A stretch of 64,000 bases of DNA from Haemophilus pittmaniae (GCF_900186995.1 NZ_LT906463.1:992001-1056000), one strand, 5' to 3'. Shown: positions 42,386 through 53,627, counted from the stretch's first letter. Numbers and translations are program-made. Notes: generated by a model from the letters alone, not told the origin.

Positions 42386-43621
42386 ATGAGCGAATCTTCA
42401 ATTTTATTATTAGGTGTTGCGGCATTTACGGTTATCCTTTTAGTGCTCGTTGCGATTATTTTATTCGCTAAATCAAAATTAGTAGACTCTGGCGACATCA
42501 CCATTTCTATTAATGATGATCCTGAAAAAGCGATCACTTTACCAGCTGGCGGCAAATTACTTGGTGCTTTAGCTAGTAAAGGTATCTTCGTTTCTTCTGC
42601 ATGTGGTGGCGGTGGTTCTTGTGGCCAATGCTTAGTGAAAGTAAAAAGCGGTGGTGGTGAAATTTTACCTACCGAACTTTCTCATATCAGTAAACGTGAA
42701 GCGAAAGAAGGTTATCGTTTAGCTTGCCAAGTAAACGTAAAAGGCAGCATGGACGTTGAATTACCAGAAGAAATCTTTGGTGTGAAAAAATGGGAATGTA
42801 CGGTTATTTCTAACGATAACAAAGCAACCTTCATCAAAGAGCTTAAATTGGCTATTCCTGAAGGCGAAGAAGTACCTTTCCGCGCAGGTGGTTATATTCA
42901 AATCGAAGCTGATCCACATACGGTTTACTATAAAGATTTCGATATTCCAGAAGAATACCACGAAGATTGGGACAAATACGACTTATGGCGTTACGTGTCT
43001 AAAGTGGACGAACATATTATCCGTGCTTACTCAATGGCTTCATACCCAGAAGAGAAAGGCATCATTATGCTTAACGTGCGTATTGCAACACCTCCGCCAC
43101 GTCAACCTGATGCCCCTCCAGGTCAAATGTCTTCATACATTTGGTCATTAAAAGCCGGTGATAAAGTGACAATTTCAGGTCCATTCGGTGAGTTCTTCGC
43201 GAAAGAAACCGATAACGAAATGGTCTTCATCGGTGGTGGTGCGGGTATGGCACCAATGCGTTCTCATATCTTTGACCAATTAAAACGTTTGCACTCTAAA
43301 CGTAAAATGTCATTCTGGTATGGTGCACGTTCTAAACGTGAAATGTTCTATGTAGAAGATTTTGATCAGCTTCAAGCAGAAAATCCGAACTTTACATGGC
43401 ACGTAGCATTATCTGATCCGTTACCGGAAGATAATTGGACAGGTTACACCGGCTTTATTCACAACGTACTTTATGAAAACTACTTGAAAAATCATGAAGC
43501 ACCAGAAGATTGTGAATACTACATGTGTGGACCTCCGGTAATGAATGCTGCGGTAATCAAAATGTTGAAAGACCTCGGTGTTGAAGATGAAAACATCTTA
43601 TTGGATGACTTCGGTGGTTGA
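42386..43621 (+). CDS. nqrF: Na+-NQR subunit F
   Basis: A 411-residue NADH-oxidising subunit. One N-terminal membrane helix; a 2Fe-2S ferredoxin domain with Cys ligands in [12 protein letters not shown] and LACQV; then FAD-binding ([11 protein letters not shown]) and NADH-binding ([19 protein letters not shown]) reductase domains. An AAGGAGG ribosome-binding site precedes ATG. It is the electron entry point and last gene of the nqr operon. Confidence 0.97.
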   Translation: MSESSILLLGVAAFTVILLVLVAIILFAKSKLVDSGDITISINDDPEKAITLPAGGKLLGALASKGIFVSSACGGGGSCGQCLVKVKSGGGEILPTELSHISKREAKEGYRLACQVNVKGSMDVELPEEIFGVKKWECTVISNDNKATFIKELKLAIPEGEEVPFRAGGYIQIEADPHTVYYKDFDIPEEYHEDWDKYDLWRYVSKVDEHIIRAYSMASYPEEKGIIMLNVRIATPPPRQPDAPPGQMSSYIWSLKAGDKVTISGPFGEFFAKETDNEMVFIGGGAGMAPMRSHIFDQLKRLHSKRKMSFWYGARSKREMFYVEDFDQLQAENPNFTWHVALSDPLPEDNWTGYTGFIHNVLYENYLKNHEAPEDCEYYMCGPPVMNAAVIKMLKDLGVEDENILLDDFGG

Positions 43622-43650
43622 TTTTAGTTAATCAAAACATCATGAAAACT

Positions 43651-43677
43651 GACCGCACTTTGTGATGAAGTGCGGTC
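43651..43677. terminator. Inverted pair of uptake signal sequences after nqrF
   Basis: ACCGCACTT (43652-43660) and AAGTGCGGT (43668-43676) form a hairpin 30 bases after nqrF. Inverted uptake-sequence pairs serve as terminators in Pasteurellaceae; the following T content is low. Confidence 0.65.
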
Positions 43678-43753
43678 AATATTTAAGATGGATTACAGGC
43701 AAGCTGATGGAAGAGTCGGTTTGCCTGTAATTCATATATTTAGGAAGGAATAG

Positions 43754-44794
43754 ATGAAAAAAGTATTAAGCGGATTGATTGCGGTTGTCTTAGCTTGTTC
43801 ATTAAGTGCGTGTAAGAAAGAGCCTGAAATTATTTCACTTAGCGGTAAAACCATGGGGACGACTTATCATATTCGCTACATTGATGATGGTTCTGTTAAA
43901 GAAAATTCTGAAAAAACACATGAACAAATTGAAGTAGTTTTAAAAGACGTGAATCAGAAAATGTCCACTTACATTAAAGATTCCGAATTAAGTCGCTTTA
44001 ATCAAAATACACAAGTAAATACACCAATTGAAATTTCTGCTGACTTTGCCAAAGTATTACAAGAAGCGATCCGTTTAAATCAGGTTACTGAAGGTTCATT
44101 GGATGTGACTGTAGGGCCTGTAGTGAATTTATGGGGATTTGGGCCAGAAAAACGCCCAGAACGTAAGCCAACCCCAGAGCAACTTGCTGAACGTCAAGGT
44201 TGGGTGGGAATTGATAAAATTCACCTTGATATGAGCGGTAAAACCCCAACTTTAAGTAAAGCCGTGCCACAGGTTTATATTGATTTATCATCTATTGCTA
44301 AAGGTTTTGGTGTGGATCAAGTCGCGGATGTGTTAGAGCAAAACCACGTACAAAACTATATGGTGGAAATTGGCGGAGAAATCCGTGCAAAAGGTAAAAA
44401 TGCCGAAAATAAAGCTTGGCAAATCGCTATTGAAAAACCGAATAATACGGGTGAAAGAGCAGTTCAAGAAGTGATTGGTTTAAATAATATGGCGATGGCA
44501 ACTTCAGGTGATTACCGTATTTATTTTGAGGAAAATGGCCAACGTTTTGCTCATGAAATTGATCCGAAAACCGGCTATCCAATTCAGCATCATTTAGCCT
44601 CAATTACCGTGCTTGCCCCAAGTTCAATGACTGCTGATGGCTTATCTACAGGCCTATTTGTACTTGGCGAAGATAAAGCATTGGAAGTAGCAGAGAAAGA
44701 AAATATTCCGGTTTATTTAATTATGAAAACCGAACAAGGCTTTGAAGCCAAAATGTCTTCAGCCTTCCAAAAATTACTCGCAAATAAGGAATAA
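43754..44794 (+). CDS. apbE: FAD:protein FMN transferase ApbE
   Basis: A 346-residue periplasmic lipoprotein (lipobox LSAC, residues 17-20) that attaches FMN to Thr of NqrB and NqrC. SLSGKTMGTTYHIRYID, GSLDVTVGPVVNLWGFGP, IDLSSIAKGFGVDQVAD, IGGEIRAKG and EIDPKTGYPI are the family blocks, the last including the Mg2+ site. AGGAAGGAA precedes ATG. It is placed between nqrF and nqrM, in keeping with complex maturation. Confidence 0.96.
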   Translation: MKKVLSGLIAVVLACSLSACKKEPEIISLSGKTMGTTYHIRYIDDGSVKENSEKTHEQIEVVLKDVNQKMSTYIKDSELSRFNQNTQVNTPIEISADFAKVLQEAIRLNQVTEGSLDVTVGPVVNLWGFGPEKRPERKPTPEQLAERQGWVGIDKIHLDMSGKTPTLSKAVPQVYIDLSSIAKGFGVDQVADVLEQNHVQNYMVEIGGEIRAKGKNAENKAWQIAIEKPNNTGERAVQEVIGLNNMAMATSGDYRIYFEENGQRFAHEIDPKTGYPIQHHLASITVLAPSSMTADGLSTGLFVLGEDKALEVAEKENIPVYLIMKTEQGFEAKMSSAFQKLLANKE

Positions 44795-44796
44795 TC

Positions 44797-45057
44797 ATGC
44801 AAACTTTATTTTTTACCCTAATCGCTTTTGTGGCAATTATTGTATTAATGTCTGTGGGCTTTATCTTTAAAAAACAAAGCTTAAAAGGTAGCTGTGGCGG
44901 CCTTTCTTCACTTGGTATTGCCAAAGCCTGCGATTGCGATAAACCTTGTGACACCTTGCAAGAAAAACTGGATGCTGGCGATGAAAATGCCAAAGCTGAA
45001 TATGAGCAAAAATTTGCAAAGAAAGGTGATGATTCACAATTTTATGAAGTGAAATAA
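44797..45057 (+). CDS. nqrM: Na+-NQR maturation protein NqrM
   Basis: An 86-residue protein with one N-terminal membrane helix (FFTLIAFVAIIVLMSVGFIF) and four Cys in GSCGGLSSLGIAKACDCDKPCD. This is the NqrM (DUF539) pattern; the Cys are thought to deliver iron to the NqrD/NqrE centre. It begins two bases after apbE, completing the assembly genes of the NQR complex. Confidence 0.93.
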   Translation: MQTLFFTLIAFVAIIVLMSVGFIFKKQSLKGSCGGLSSLGIAKACDCDKPCDTLQEKLDAGDENAKAEYEQKFAKKGDDSQFYEVK

Positions 45058-45177
45058 TTCACTCTAAATCAAGCGTACGTTGTACAACTATCTTCATTAA
45101 TGGGGCGGAGGTCATTCCGCCATTTTTCAATCATTATCACCAATGTGCTTCGCCTTAACCGAAGTTACGGGAGACTT

Positions 45178-46332
45178 ATGTTAATTTCAAATACTTATAA
45201 TCAACATTTTGTACCATTGAGTGCAGAACAACTTGCCGAAAATGCCACTAAAAAAGTGATATGTGGTATGTCCGGTGGTGTGGATTCCTCCGTTTCTGCG
45301 TTTATTCTTCAACAACAAGGCTACCAAGTGGAAGGTTTGTTTATGAAAAACTGGGAAGAGGATGACGATACCGATTATTGTACGGCAGCAGCGGATTTAG
45401 CTGATGCGCAGGCAGTATGCGACAAACTAGGCATTAAACTGCATAAAATTAATTTTGCCGCGGAATATTGGGATAACGTGTTTGAGCATTTCTTAACGGA
45501 ATACAAAGCCGGACGCACGCCAAACCCGGATATTCTGTGCAATAAAGAAATAAAATTTAAAGCTTTCTTGGAATATGCCGCAGAAGATTTAGGTGCTAAT
45601 TATATCGCTACCGGTCATTATGTACGCCGTCGAGGTGCTGATGAACAGGCTGAGCTATTGCGTGGTTTGGATAACAATAAAGATCAAAGCTATTTCCTTT
45701 ACACCTTGAGTAAAAATCAGGTAGGGCAGAGCCTTTTTCCGGTAGGTGAAATTGAAAAGCCGATCGTGCGCGCTATTGCTGAAGATTTAGGTTTAATTAC
45801 CGCGAAGAAAAAAGATTCTACGGGTATTTGTTTTATCGGTGAGCGTAAGTTTAAAGATTTCTTAGCGCGTTATTTGCCTGCACAACCGGGCGATATCCGT
45901 ACCGTGGATGGCGAGATTATTGGGCGCCATGAAGGCTTGATGTATCACACCCTGGGGCAGCGTAAAGGGCTGGGGATCGGTGGTTTAAAAAATGCCGGTG
46001 ATGAAGCTTGGTATGTAGTAGATAAAAATGTCGAAAATAATGAATTGATTGTCGCGCAAGGACATGATCATCCACGTTTATTCTCTAAGGGCTTGCTTGC
46101 TAAACAATTGCACTGGGTGAATCGCGAACCTGTGCGAGAGGCCTTCCGTTGCACTGTGAAAACCCGTTATCGCCAAACGGATATTGCCTGTTTGGTTGAG
46201 CCTATTAATGACGATTGCATTCGAGTAATTTTTGATGAACCTCAGGCAGCGGTCACACCTGGTCAATCAGCGGTATTTTATCTAGATGAAGTCTGCTTAG
46301 GCGGTGGAATTATCGAAGAACGTTTAGACTAA
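45178..46332 (+). CDS. mnmA: tRNA-specific 2-thiouridylase MnmA
   Basis: A 384-residue enzyme that thiolates U34 of Lys, Glu and Gln tRNAs. The PP-loop is [12 protein letters not shown]; the catalytic Cys pair lies in ILCNKEIKF (Asp-x-x-Cys type) and [20 protein letters not shown] is the tRNA-binding region. I chose ATG 45178 ([11 protein letters not shown]) with GGGAGA upstream; the frame opens 26 codons earlier. It ends in a terminator at 46348-46372. Confidence 0.96.
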   Translation: MLISNTYNQHFVPLSAEQLAENATKKVICGMSGGVDSSVSAFILQQQGYQVEGLFMKNWEEDDDTDYCTAAADLADAQAVCDKLGIKLHKINFAAEYWDNVFEHFLTEYKAGRTPNPDILCNKEIKFKAFLEYAAEDLGANYIATGHYVRRRGADEQAELLRGLDNNKDQSYFLYTLSKNQVGQSLFPVGEIEKPIVRAIAEDLGLITAKKKDSTGICFIGERKFKDFLARYLPAQPGDIRTVDGEIIGRHEGLMYHTLGQRKGLGIGGLKNAGDEAWYVVDKNVENNELIVAQGHDHPRLFSKGLLAKQLHWVNREPVREAFRCTVKTRYRQTDIACLVEPINDDCIRVIFDEPQAAVTPGQSAVFYLDEVCLGGGIIEERLD

Positions 46333-46347
46333 ACGGCAATCATAAGC

Positions 46348-46372
46348 AAGGCGTGCATGGCACGCCTTTTTC
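46348..46372 (+). terminator. mnmA terminator
   Basis: AAGGCGTGC-ATG-GCACGCC is followed by TTTTTC. Confidence 0.9.
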
Positions 46373-46396
46373 TTTTGTCCCAACAATTCTCTGGGG

Positions 46397-46473
46397 AAAC
46401 GTCCTATTGTTTTTTGGAGTTTTCTTAAAAATACCATGTAAGTCATTGATTTTATTATAATTGTTTTCAAAAC
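46397..46473 (+). repeat. Dispersed intergenic repeat, copy 7 (+ orientation, diverged head)
   Basis: AAACGTCCT replaces the usual AAACGCCCC; then GTTTTCTTAAAAAT and the core GTAAGTCATTGATTTTATTA, ending TGTTTTCAAAA. It lies between mnmA and betT, both on the + strand. Confidence 0.8.
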
Positions 46474-46521
46474 TCTTTTTATATAAAAATCCCCTATAAA
46501 ACGCGTTGTTTTTTCTGTTAT

Positions 46522-46550
46522 TTGAAAGAATTAAAGTATTTTGTTAGTAT
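46522..46550 (+). promoter_or_regulatory. Promoter of the first BCCT gene
   Basis: TTGAAA, 17 bases, TAGTAT. A start near 46557 would leave a leader of about 160 bases before the TTG start at 46721; the rest of the gap shows no gene. Confidence 0.5.
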
Positions 46551-46720
46551 ATGTGTACTTTTTGGAAACAATCCTTTCAATTTCTACTGAGCGTTTCCTT
46601 CAAAATCGCACTTCTCCGTGCTATCATTTGCGATGGTTCCATCTCACCATTTAGGGCTTAAGGCCTTATTTTATTTAATCTGATTTTATTTTTATTCACT
46701 TAATTTTTAAGGGGAAAGCG

Positions 46721-48748
46721 TTGTCTTTATCTAAATTTATGGAAAAGCAAACGTCGTTCAATCCTTTAGTGATTGGTGCAACGTTATTTTTTGTGGTGTT
46801 GCTTGTCGCGATGATTTTAATCGCACCTGAACAAACACAAACTTTATTAAATGCTGCTAAATCGGGCATTTTTGCCAACTTTAGTTGGTTTTACATATTA
46901 GCATTCTCAGTATTTTTGGGCTTTTTAGTCATTTTATCAGTCAGTAGCCTAGGTAATATCAAATTAGGCAATGATGAAGAAGAGCCTGAATTTGGTTTTC
47001 TGTCTTGGTTGGCGATGTTATTTGCTGCCGGTATGGGGGTAGGGTTGATGTTCTTTGGTGTAGCAGAGCCATTGACGCATTACTTATCTGATATTACCAC
47101 AGGCAGCGCAGAGCATAAGCAACAAGAAGCCTTGTTACACACCTTATTCCACTGGGGAATTCATGCCTGGGCGGTGTATGGCACGATTGCGTTGGCATTG
47201 GCTTACTTTGGATTCCGTTACAAATTACCTTTGGCATTACGTTCTTGTTTCTATCCGTTATTGAAAGAGCGTATTAATGGCAAGTTAGGCGATCTTATCG
47301 ACATTATGGCGTTACTTGCCACCTTATTTGGTGTTATCACAACATTAGGTTTTGGTGCATCACAATTGGGTGCAGGCTTACATCAATTAGGCTGGATTAG
47401 CGAAAATAGCTTCAGCTTGCAAGTTGTCGTAATTGCCGTGGTAATGAGTTTAGCGATATTTTCCGCGATTTCTGGTGTAGGGAAAGGGGTAAAAATCTTA
47501 AGTGAGCTGAATTTAACATTAGCTTTCTGTTTGTTGATTTTCGTCTTAGTGGCGGGACCGACACTTTATTTGTTATCAGCTTTTAGCGACAACATCGGAA
47601 CGTATCTTAGCAACTTAGTAAAATTAAGTTTCAAAACCTATGTTTATGAACAAGAACATACTAGTTGGTTTAGCGGTTGGACAATTCTGTATTGGGCATG
47701 GTGGTGTTCTTGGGCGCCATTTGTCGGTTTATTTATTGCTCGTATTTCCAAAGGGCGTACAATTCGCGAATTTATTTTCGGCGTGTTGGTGATTCCTAGC
47801 ATGTTTGGCATCTTGTGGTTTACCGTATTTGGTAATACAGCCATTTGGTTGAATGATGGTGAAGCTGCAGGTACGTTAGGACAAATGATTTCTTCGCCTG
47901 AAACGTTGCTCTTTAAGTTCTTAGATTATTTACCGCTTTCTGGCGTGACGGGCTTAGTGAGTTTGGTGGTGATTTCTTTATTTTTTATCACTTCTGCGGA
48001 TTCGGGCATTTATGTATTAAATAACATTGCATCACGCGATAAAAGCCTTGCAGCACCTCGTTGGCAGGCCGTGATGTGGGGTATATTAATGTCAGTTGTG
48101 GCGATTGTGTTAATGCGTTCCGGAGGGTTAGCTAACCTCCAAGCAATGACATTGTTGGTAGCATTACCTTTCGCTATGTTGATGTTGCTGATGTGTTTTA
48201 GTTTATGGAAAGGCTTGAATGCGGATAAAAAATATTTTGATACCAAAGTTAATCCAACCAGTATTTTCTGGACAGGGGATAAGTGGAAAGAACGTTTGGA
48301 ACAAATGATGAACCAAACGCAAGAAAAAGATATTTTACGTTTCCTTAAACATACGGTATTACCGGCTATGCGTGAGCTACGCCAAGAGTTAATTAGTAAA
48401 TATGAATTGAGTGTGCAAATTAACACGTTATTTGATCAAGATGAACCTGCAGTCGAGTTAGTCATTCAAAAAGATTTGATGCGAGACTTTATGTACGGGG
48501 TGAAATCTATCGGTCGTGAGGTGTCAGAGCAATTAATTAATGATGATAACTTGCCACATATCCAACATAGTATGACCTATGAGCCATACACTTATTTCTT
48601 TGATGGTCGAGTGGGTTATGATGTGCAATATATGGACCAAGATGAATTGATTGCCGATATGTTGAAACATTATGAACGTTACTTAAGTTTGTTAGATGAT
48701 GTGGGTCAAGAATTGATGGCACACGAACAAACAGAACTGGCTGAATAA
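46721..48748 (+). CDS. betT: BCCT-family transporter, BetT-like (choline/glycine betaine)
   Basis: A 675-residue transporter with 12 predicted membrane helices and a C-terminal cytoplasmic domain of about 150 residues, as in BetT. GMGVGLMFFGVAEPLTHY carries the flexible helix 3 motif and WTILYWAWWCSWAPFVGLF the aromatic substrate box; FIARISKGRTIREFIFGVL is the BCCT signature. The start is TTG 46721 with AAGGGGAA six bases upstream; the ATG at 46739 has no such site. It probably imports choline or betaine for osmoprotection. A paralogue follows, and its 3' end is duplicated again at 50758-50803. Confidence 0.88.
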   Translation: MSLSKFMEKQTSFNPLVIGATLFFVVLLVAMILIAPEQTQTLLNAAKSGIFANFSWFYILAFSVFLGFLVILSVSSLGNIKLGNDEEEPEFGFLSWLAMLFAAGMGVGLMFFGVAEPLTHYLSDITTGSAEHKQQEALLHTLFHWGIHAWAVYGTIALALAYFGFRYKLPLALRSCFYPLLKERINGKLGDLIDIMALLATLFGVITTLGFGASQLGAGLHQLGWISENSFSLQVVVIAVVMSLAIFSAISGVGKGVKILSELNLTLAFCLLIFVLVAGPTLYLLSAFSDNIGTYLSNLVKLSFKTYVYEQEHTSWFSGWTILYWAWWCSWAPFVGLFIARISKGRTIREFIFGVLVIPSMFGILWFTVFGNTAIWLNDGEAAGTLGQMISSPETLLFKFLDYLPLSGVTGLVSLVVISLFFITSADSGIYVLNNIASRDKSLAAPRWQAVMWGILMSVVAIVLMRSGGLANLQAMTLLVALPFAMLMLLMCFSLWKGLNADKKYFDTKVNPTSIFWTGDKWKERLEQMMNQTQEKDILRFLKHTVLPAMRELRQELISKYELSVQINTLFDQDEPAVELVIQKDLMRDFMYGVKSIGREVSEQLINDDNLPHIQHSMTYEPYTYFFDGRVGYDVQYMDQDELIADMLKHYERYLSLLDDVGQELMAHEQTELAE

Positions 48749-48756
48749 TAAGACGA

Positions 48757-48797
48757 AAGTGCGGTTGAAAATCCTCTAAATTTTTAACCGCACTTTT
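48757..48797. terminator. Inverted uptake-sequence pair between the two BCCT genes
   Basis: AAAGTGCGGTT and AACCGCACTTT (perfect nine-base uptake signals at 48757-48765 and 48787-48795) can form a hairpin followed by TTTATTTT, a good terminator for the first BCCT gene. Confidence 0.8.
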
Positions 48798-48812
48798 TAT
48801 TTTAAAACAGAT

Positions 48813-50732
48813 ATGAAGATACAGAATACTTTCAAAGCAAATGTTATTTGGGGCAGTTTAGGCTTTAGTTTAGCGATTATTGCAGCCCTTTTATTTGATA
48901 CGCAGCAAACGATATCTTATCTTGCTGCGGCGAAAGCATTTATTTTCTCTCAGTTTAGCTGGTTTTATATTTTACTGAGTGCATTTTTTCTATTCTTTTT
49001 ACTCTTCTTGGCATTAGGACGATATGGCGATATTAAGCTGGGGAGTGATGAGGAGGAGCCAGAGTTTAAATTAAGCTCTTGGATCGCATTACTCTTTACC
49101 TCTGGAATTGGTATTGGCATTGTTTTCCTTGGCGTTGCTGAACCGCTTTCACATTTCCTTTCACCAATAGGTGAATATGAGAAAGTTCGAACGGCATTAT
49201 TTTTTAGTATTTTTCATTGGAGTATCAGTGCTTGGGCTATTTATGGATTAATTGCACTTACGATTGCGTACTTCGGATTTCGCTATAAATTACCGTTTTC
49301 TTTACGCTCTTGTTTTTATCCCTTACTGAAAGAAAAGATTGATGGAAAAGTGGGGGATGTCATTGATATTCTCGGGATTTGTACCACCTTATTTGGCGTA
49401 GTTGCAACCTTAGGTTACAGTGCGATTCGGTTGGCGGCTGCCTTCCATTCAATGCATTTATTGGATAACTCACCGTATTTGGTTCCCCTTATTTTAGTGA
49501 GTGTTTTTATCATTGCTATCTTAATTTCACTGCAGGGTATCGCCAACGGGTTCCGTATTCTTAGTGAGCTAAATCTAGGCGTTACCTTTCTCTTTATGTT
49601 ACTGGTTTTGTTATTCGGTCCGACAATATATTTAATTTCTGCTTTTACGGAAAATATTGGTACCTACTTAAGCGGTTTAATTAGAGTCGGCTTTAAGGCT
49701 TATGCCTATGATGTAGAACATCTAGACTGGTTTATGGATTGGACAGTTTTTTACTGGGCATGGTGGTTTTCGTGGGCGCCTGGCTTTGGAATTTTTATCG
49801 CACGGATTTCTCGTGGACGAACTTTACGGGAGTTTATTTTCGGCGTATTGATGGTACCAAGTTTATTCTTCGTTTTATGGTTCACTGTATTTGGTAATGG
49901 GGCAATTTGGGTCAATGAACATCTTGCTAAGGGGGCATTAGGCCAAGCTGTAAATAATGTGGGATCACTTCTTTTTGATTTTTTGAGTTATTTACCCTAT
50001 TCCGGCTTAACTAAAATTTTAGCTTTATTTATTATCATACTCTTTTTTATCGTCACCATTAACTTTGGTATTTATACGCTTAATAATATCGCGATTGAAG
50101 ACAAAAGCCAGGTTTCGCCTCGTTGGCAATCTATGTTTTGGGGTGGATTATTGTCAGCAGTTACGTTTGTTCTTTATCTTTTTGGTGGTATTGAAATACT
50201 CCAATCAACGATGTTGTTTTTTTCTTTACCTTTTGCTCTGTTGATGTCAGTGATGGCATGGAGTTTGTTAAAAGGCTTAGGATTTGAACGTCAATATTAT
50301 TCCACAGAGGTTTCAGATTTGTGGACAGGTGCAAACTGGCGTAGCCGTTTAAGACAATTAGTTATTAAACCGAAGCAAGATGACGCCATTTTTAATCTTA
50401 AAACAACAGCGCTTTTGGCAATGAGAGAGTTACGCCAGTTACTCATTGGTACCTATGGTTTAAATGTGACATTACAGCAACATTTTGGTCGCGATAATAA
50501 TCAACTGGTTCTTTCTATTGAAAATGGACTAGCAGAGGATTTTTTTTACCAAATCACCTTGTTTGAGAAGCCCGTATCTGAAACAGCACAAGTTCATCAT
50601 GCATTAATGGTTTCAACCAATATTCAAGTAGAAGGTTATCCCTTGAGTATCACAAGGGAAGAGGATTTGATCGTGGACATCTTGCAATGCTATGAGCGAT
50701 ACATGAAAGAACTGGATTTTGTTATTTCATAA
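48813..50732 (+). CDS. Second BCCT-family transporter
   Basis: A 639-residue paralogue of the preceding protein with the same plan: SGIGIGIVFLGVAEPLSHF, WTVFYWAWWFSWAPGFGIF, FIARISRGRTLREFIFGVL and a C-terminal regulatory domain ending in YERYMKELDFVIS. The helix 3 glycine motif and aromatic box are kept. No good ribosome-binding site precedes ATG 48813. Sequence is clearly diverged from its neighbour, so this is an old duplication or a separate acquisition, probably with a different betaine-like substrate. Downstream is a remnant of a third BCCT tail. Confidence 0.85.
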   Translation: MKIQNTFKANVIWGSLGFSLAIIAALLFDTQQTISYLAAAKAFIFSQFSWFYILLSAFFLFFLLFLALGRYGDIKLGSDEEEPEFKLSSWIALLFTSGIGIGIVFLGVAEPLSHFLSPIGEYEKVRTALFFSIFHWSISAWAIYGLIALTIAYFGFRYKLPFSLRSCFYPLLKEKIDGKVGDVIDILGICTTLFGVVATLGYSAIRLAAAFHSMHLLDNSPYLVPLILVSVFIIAILISLQGIANGFRILSELNLGVTFLFMLLVLLFGPTIYLISAFTENIGTYLSGLIRVGFKAYAYDVEHLDWFMDWTVFYWAWWFSWAPGFGIFIARISRGRTLREFIFGVLMVPSLFFVLWFTVFGNGAIWVNEHLAKGALGQAVNNVGSLLFDFLSYLPYSGLTKILALFIIILFFIVTINFGIYTLNNIAIEDKSQVSPRWQSMFWGGLLSAVTFVLYLFGGIEILQSTMLFFSLPFALLMSVMAWSLLKGLGFERQYYSTEVSDLWTGANWRSRLRQLVIKPKQDDAIFNLKTTALLAMRELRQLLIGTYGLNVTLQQHFGRDNNQLVLSIENGLAEDFFYQITLFEKPVSETAQVHHALMVSTNIQVEGYPLSITREEDLIVDILQCYERYMKELDFVIS

Positions 50733-50757
50733 CTCCTATCATATAAGCTCAGTATGC

Positions 50758-50803
50758 AGGACAAGAATTAATGGCTCTCGAACAAACAGAATTAGCAGAA
50801 TAG
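50758..50803 (+). pseudogene. 3' remnant of a third BCCT gene
   Basis: The short frame [14 protein letters not shown] then TAG is nearly identical to the C-terminus of the first BCCT protein (GQELMAHEQTELAE), with the DNA matching across the block, but it is not joined to the second BCCT gene, which stops at 50732. It marks an old recombination or insertion end-point. Confidence 0.8.
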
Positions 50804-50806
50804 TAG

Positions 50807-50844
50807 AAAAAGGGCAGATTCTTTAGGTTTTTGTCTGCCCTTTG
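50807..50844 (+). terminator. Terminator after the BCCT remnant
   Basis: AAAGGGCAGA (50809-50818) pairs with TCTGCCCTTT (50834-50843). The loop is 15 bases and the T run is short. Confidence 0.65.
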
Positions 50845-50930
50845 AGAATAATCAATTTCGGCTATTGTTCAAGCGGATTAAAAAGGATATAGTTCACCGC
50901 GTTTTTTCATTTAATTTAATGGAGTTTTTT

Positions 50931-51155
50931 ATGTTTGGTTTATCCCCGGCACAAATGATTATTTTGTTAGTGGTGGTTTTATTGGTTTTCGGTACCAAAA
51001 AATTACGTAATGCAGGTTCGGATTTAGGCGCCGCGGTAAAAGGCTTTAAAAAAGCAATGTCCGATGAGGAGAAAAAAGACGCTGAATTCAAACAAATTCA
51101 AAATGATACCACTGCACAAAAAAGTGAAACCGTAAAAGATAAAGAGCAGGCATAA
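50931..51155 (+). CDS. tatA: Sec-independent translocase TatA
   Basis: A 74-residue protein with the N-terminal membrane helix ([20 protein letters not shown]), the [14 protein letters not shown] hinge, an amphipathic helix ([12 protein letters not shown]) and an acidic/basic tail. It forms the Tat pore for folded proteins. ATG 50931 is preceded by GGAG; the frame extends 22 codons further without support. First gene of tatABC. Confidence 0.94.
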   Translation: MFGLSPAQMIILLVVVLLVFGTKKLRNAGSDLGAAVKGFKKAMSDEEKKDAEFKQIQNDTTAQKSETVKDKEQA

Positions 51156-51157
51156 CC

Positions 51158-51748
51158 GTGTTTGATATTGGTTTTTCCGAACTCGTTCTATTAATGTTTG
51201 TGGGCTTAGTGGTACTAGGCCCCAAACGTTTGCCCGTGGCGATAAAAACCGTAATGGGGTGGGTTCGTACGATTCGTGGATTGGCTGCGAATGTACAGAA
51301 TGAGTTAAAACAAGAGCTTAAATTGCAGGAATTGCAGGAAGGCATTAAGAAAGCGGAACAACTTAACCTCAAGCAATTGTCGCCCGAGTTAGGCAAGACT
51401 GTTGAAGAGCTTAAAGCTCAAGCACATAAAATGCGTGCCGAATTAGAGCAAAAGGCGGCAGAAGCCGGTACCACGGTGGAACAGCAAATTAAAGAAATCA
51501 AAAGTGCGGCGGAGGAAAATCATACAACCGCAGCCGAGCAGTTACAGATTGCTAGCCCACAAGCATCCGAGCAAGCATCTGAAGAGACTTCAAGCACTTC
51601 AAAGCAATCATCCGTTACTGATTTAAGCACGCTTAGTGAACATGAGCAGGCAGAATTAACCGAGCGTTTGACTGATTATTATCCGCCTGATGAGGTTGAT
51701 ATGACATCGAGTGTATCTCCAGCTTCCACTTCCAAAGCTAAGTCGTAG
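51158..51748 (+). CDS. tatB: Sec-independent translocase TatB
   Basis: A 196-residue protein opening [30 protein letters not shown], the TatB membrane helix and hinge, followed by a long charged amphipathic helix and a Ser/Thr-rich low-complexity tail that varies in the family. It recognises twin-arginine substrates with TatC. It starts two bases after tatA. Confidence 0.95.
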   Translation: MFDIGFSELVLLMFVGLVVLGPKRLPVAIKTVMGWVRTIRGLAANVQNELKQELKLQELQEGIKKAEQLNLKQLSPELGKTVEELKAQAHKMRAELEQKAAEAGTTVEQQIKEIKSAAEENHTTAAEQLQIASPQASEQASEETSSTSKQSSVTDLSTLSEHEQAELTERLTDYYPPDEVDMTSSVSPASTSKAKS

Positions 51749-51756
51749 AGAATGTT

Positions 51757-52548
51757 ATGAGCACAGTGGACGATTCCCAACCGCTAATTACCCATCTTGT
51801 AGAACTCAGAAATCGCTTATTACGTTGTGTAATTTGCGTTTTAGTGGTTTTTGTCGCGTTGGTTTATTTTTCCAATGATATTTATCATTTCGTTGCGGCA
51901 CCGCTCACAGCAGTGATGCCTAAAGGCGCGACTATGATCGCGACCAATATTCAAACCCCGTTTTTTACCCCGATTAAGTTAACGGCGATTGTTGCGGTGT
52001 TTATTTCCGTGCCTTATTTGCTTTATCAAATTTGGGCGTTTGTTGCACCGGCCCTTTATCAACACGAAAAACGTCTGATTTATCCGTTACTATTTTCTAG
52101 TACGATTTTATTCTATTGCGGTGTGGCATTTGCTTACTATATTGTATTTCCGTTCGTGTTTAGTTTCTTTACCCAAACCGCACCGGAAGGGGTGGCTATC
52201 GCCACAGATATCAGTAGTTACCTTGATTTTGCTTTAGCGTTATTCTTGGCATTTGGTGTGTGTTTTGAAGTACCAGTTGCTATTATTTTGCTTTGTTGGA
52301 CAGGTGTAACCACGACGAAAGCATTGGCTTCAAAACGTCCTTATATTGTAGTGGGAGCATTTTTTGTCGGGATGATCCTCACTCCACCGGACGTGTTCTC
52401 ACAAACCTTACTTGCTGTACCAATGTGTCTTCTTTTTGAATTGGGCTTGTTAGTCGCGCGTTTCTATCAACCGAAAGATGATGAAGAAGAGACAACGGAT
52501 GAAGAAAGTGCGGTAGATAATCAGGCTGATTTGAATCACAAAGATTAA
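51757..52548 (+). CDS. tatC: Sec-independent translocase TatC
   Basis: A 263-residue protein with six membrane helices. [16 protein letters not shown] is the conserved N-terminal signal-binding region; [12 protein letters not shown] and [14 protein letters not shown] follow. The tail is acidic ([12 protein letters not shown]). A perfect uptake signal sequence lies at 52506-52514. It ends in a terminator at 52553-52577. Confidence 0.96.
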   Translation: MSTVDDSQPLITHLVELRNRLLRCVICVLVVFVALVYFSNDIYHFVAAPLTAVMPKGATMIATNIQTPFFTPIKLTAIVAVFISVPYLLYQIWAFVAPALYQHEKRLIYPLLFSSTILFYCGVAFAYYIVFPFVFSFFTQTAPEGVAIATDISSYLDFALALFLAFGVCFEVPVAIILLCWTGVTTTKALASKRPYIVVGAFFVGMILTPPDVFSQTLLAVPMCLLFELGLLVARFYQPKDDEEETTDEESAVDNQADLNHKD

Positions 52549-52552
52549 GAAA

Positions 52553-53627
<1,075 letters not shown>

